From Candidatus Puniceispirillum sp. (GTDB taxonomy: Bacteria > Pseudomonadota > Alphaproteobacteria > Puniceispirillales > Puniceispirillaceae), in contig JAOEUK010000016.1 in assembly GCA_028382965.1 (NCBI GenBank), positions 1-36,116 on the forward strand: a DNA stretch of 36,116 nt, in the 5' to 3' direction. The notes under the pieces are model-generated. The model was not told where the DNA came from, searched no databases, and saw only the letters and a program-made list of their open reading frames with translations. A program made the position numbers and the translations under genes. The stretch's first letter is position 1. Every line of letters begins with the position of its first letter. Positions 35,711 to 36,116 of this stretch are shown piece after piece.

Positions 35711-36116
35711 ATGGTGCGTCATACAAAAAAGGATAACCAGAATAATGATGGTGGTTTTTTGTCACGGTGGTCCGCGCGAAAAAATCAGGTTGCCAACAGT
35801 GGCGTGGTAAATGATAAAAAATCGTCAGAGCTGATTGAAGATGTTGATGCACTGAATGTTGTTGAAGATGAAAACGAGGGTTTAACTGACACAGAATTGT
35901 TAGAAAAGTATGAGCTTCCTAATCCTTCAGGTGTAACAGATGAAACAGGACTCTCACGATTTTTGGATGGTGATATACCAGAACGATTGCGGCAAATGGC
36001 CTTAAGAAGGATCTGGCATTTAAACCCGTCTTTTGGCGTCGTGTGCGATATGGTGGAGTATGGGGAAGATTATACTGACGCAGCCACAGTGATTGAGGGA
36101 ATGCAGACAGCCTACC
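35711..36116 (+). CDS. DUF3306 family protein, 3' truncated by window end
   Basis: The frame opens at ATG 35711 with an AAGGA site and stays open to the window edge (135 complete codons). GGFLSRWSARK near the start, then LSRFLDGDIPERLRQMALRRIWHLNP and VVCDMVEYGEDYTD, match DUF3306, the partner of DUF3305 in formate dehydrogenase operons. The acidic middle is low in complexity. I expect formate dehydrogenase subunit and chaperone genes beyond the edge. Confidence 0.83.
   Translation, partial: MVRHTKKDNQNNDGGFLSRWSARKNQVANSGVVNDKKSSELIEDVDALNVVEDENEGLTDTELLEKYELPNPSGVTDETGLSRFLDGDIPERLRQMALRRIWHLNPSFGVVCDMVEYGEDYTDAATVIEGMQTAY

Noticed and set aside
1-36116. CRISPR arrays, tRNA/rRNA genes, insertion sequences, prophage
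   Set aside because: No regularly spaced repeats, RNA gene signatures, transposases or phage genes were seen on reading both strands.

Overview
The window reads as chromosome of a marine-type alphaproteobacterium. It is moderately AT-rich and has the DUF3305/DUF3306, DUF6352, DUF6505 and DUF6494 families that I associate with alphaproteobacterial formate dehydrogenase loci. A SAR116-like or other pelagic lineage is plausible, but no rRNA or tRNA gene is visible to fix the taxonomy. No CRISPR array, insertion sequence or phage gene was seen.

Layout. (1) 1-1693: 3' part of a surface adhesin with Ig-like repeats and an outer-membrane beta-barrel, cut by the window edge. (2) 1751-8202: a loose group of 2-hydroxyacid and redox genes: D-lactate/glycolate-type FAD dehydrogenase, phosphoglycolate-phosphatase-like HAD hydrolase, isopropylmalate/tartrate-dehydrogenase-like enzyme, Ldh_2 dehydrogenase, glutathione transferase and a quinone oxidoreductase. 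(3) 8541-24980: an oxalate/formate block. It holds a two-subunit NAD-linked formate dehydrogenase of the Methylobacterium FDH1 type (NuoE-NuoF fusion plus catalytic subunit), a PanE-like reductase that may be an oxalyl-CoA reductase, sucCD on the opposite strand, a decayed GntR/FCD regulator, oxalyl-CoA decarboxylase, formyl-CoA:oxalate CoA-transferase, a stand-alone 10-formyl-THF-hydrolase-like protein and a complete TctCBA tripartite transporter closed by a strong terminator. (4) 25042-27719: a large unrecognised P-loop protein and a fumarylpyruvate-hydrolase-like enzyme. (5) 27792-36116: a second formate-dehydrogenase-related block of apparent accessory genes: single-domain ModE-like regulator, DUF3144, cytochrome c, DUF6494, Mrp/ApbC ATPase, biotin/lipoate-ligase-like DUF4444 protein, DUF6505, DUF6352, a divergent four-cluster ferredoxin-like protein, DUF3305 and DUF3306. 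The window ends inside this block.

How the genes could work together (inference): the transporter may import oxalate or a related carboxylate. Frc makes oxalyl-CoA and Oxc decarboxylates it to formyl-CoA, from which Frc releases formate. The formate dehydrogenase oxidises formate to CO2 with NADH production. The PanE-like enzyme could instead reduce oxalyl-CoA to glyoxylate for assimilation. The 2-hydroxyacid enzymes to the left would suit C2-acid metabolism. The right-hand block probably serves a second, molybdenum- or tungsten-dependent, probably respiratory, formate dehydrogenase just outside the window.

The least explained items are the P-loop protein at 25042-26817, the formyl-THF-hydrolase-like protein inside an oxalate cluster, the conserved-DUF block around Mrp, and the GntR pseudogene, which lies near a palindrome matching the FadR-type operator consensus.
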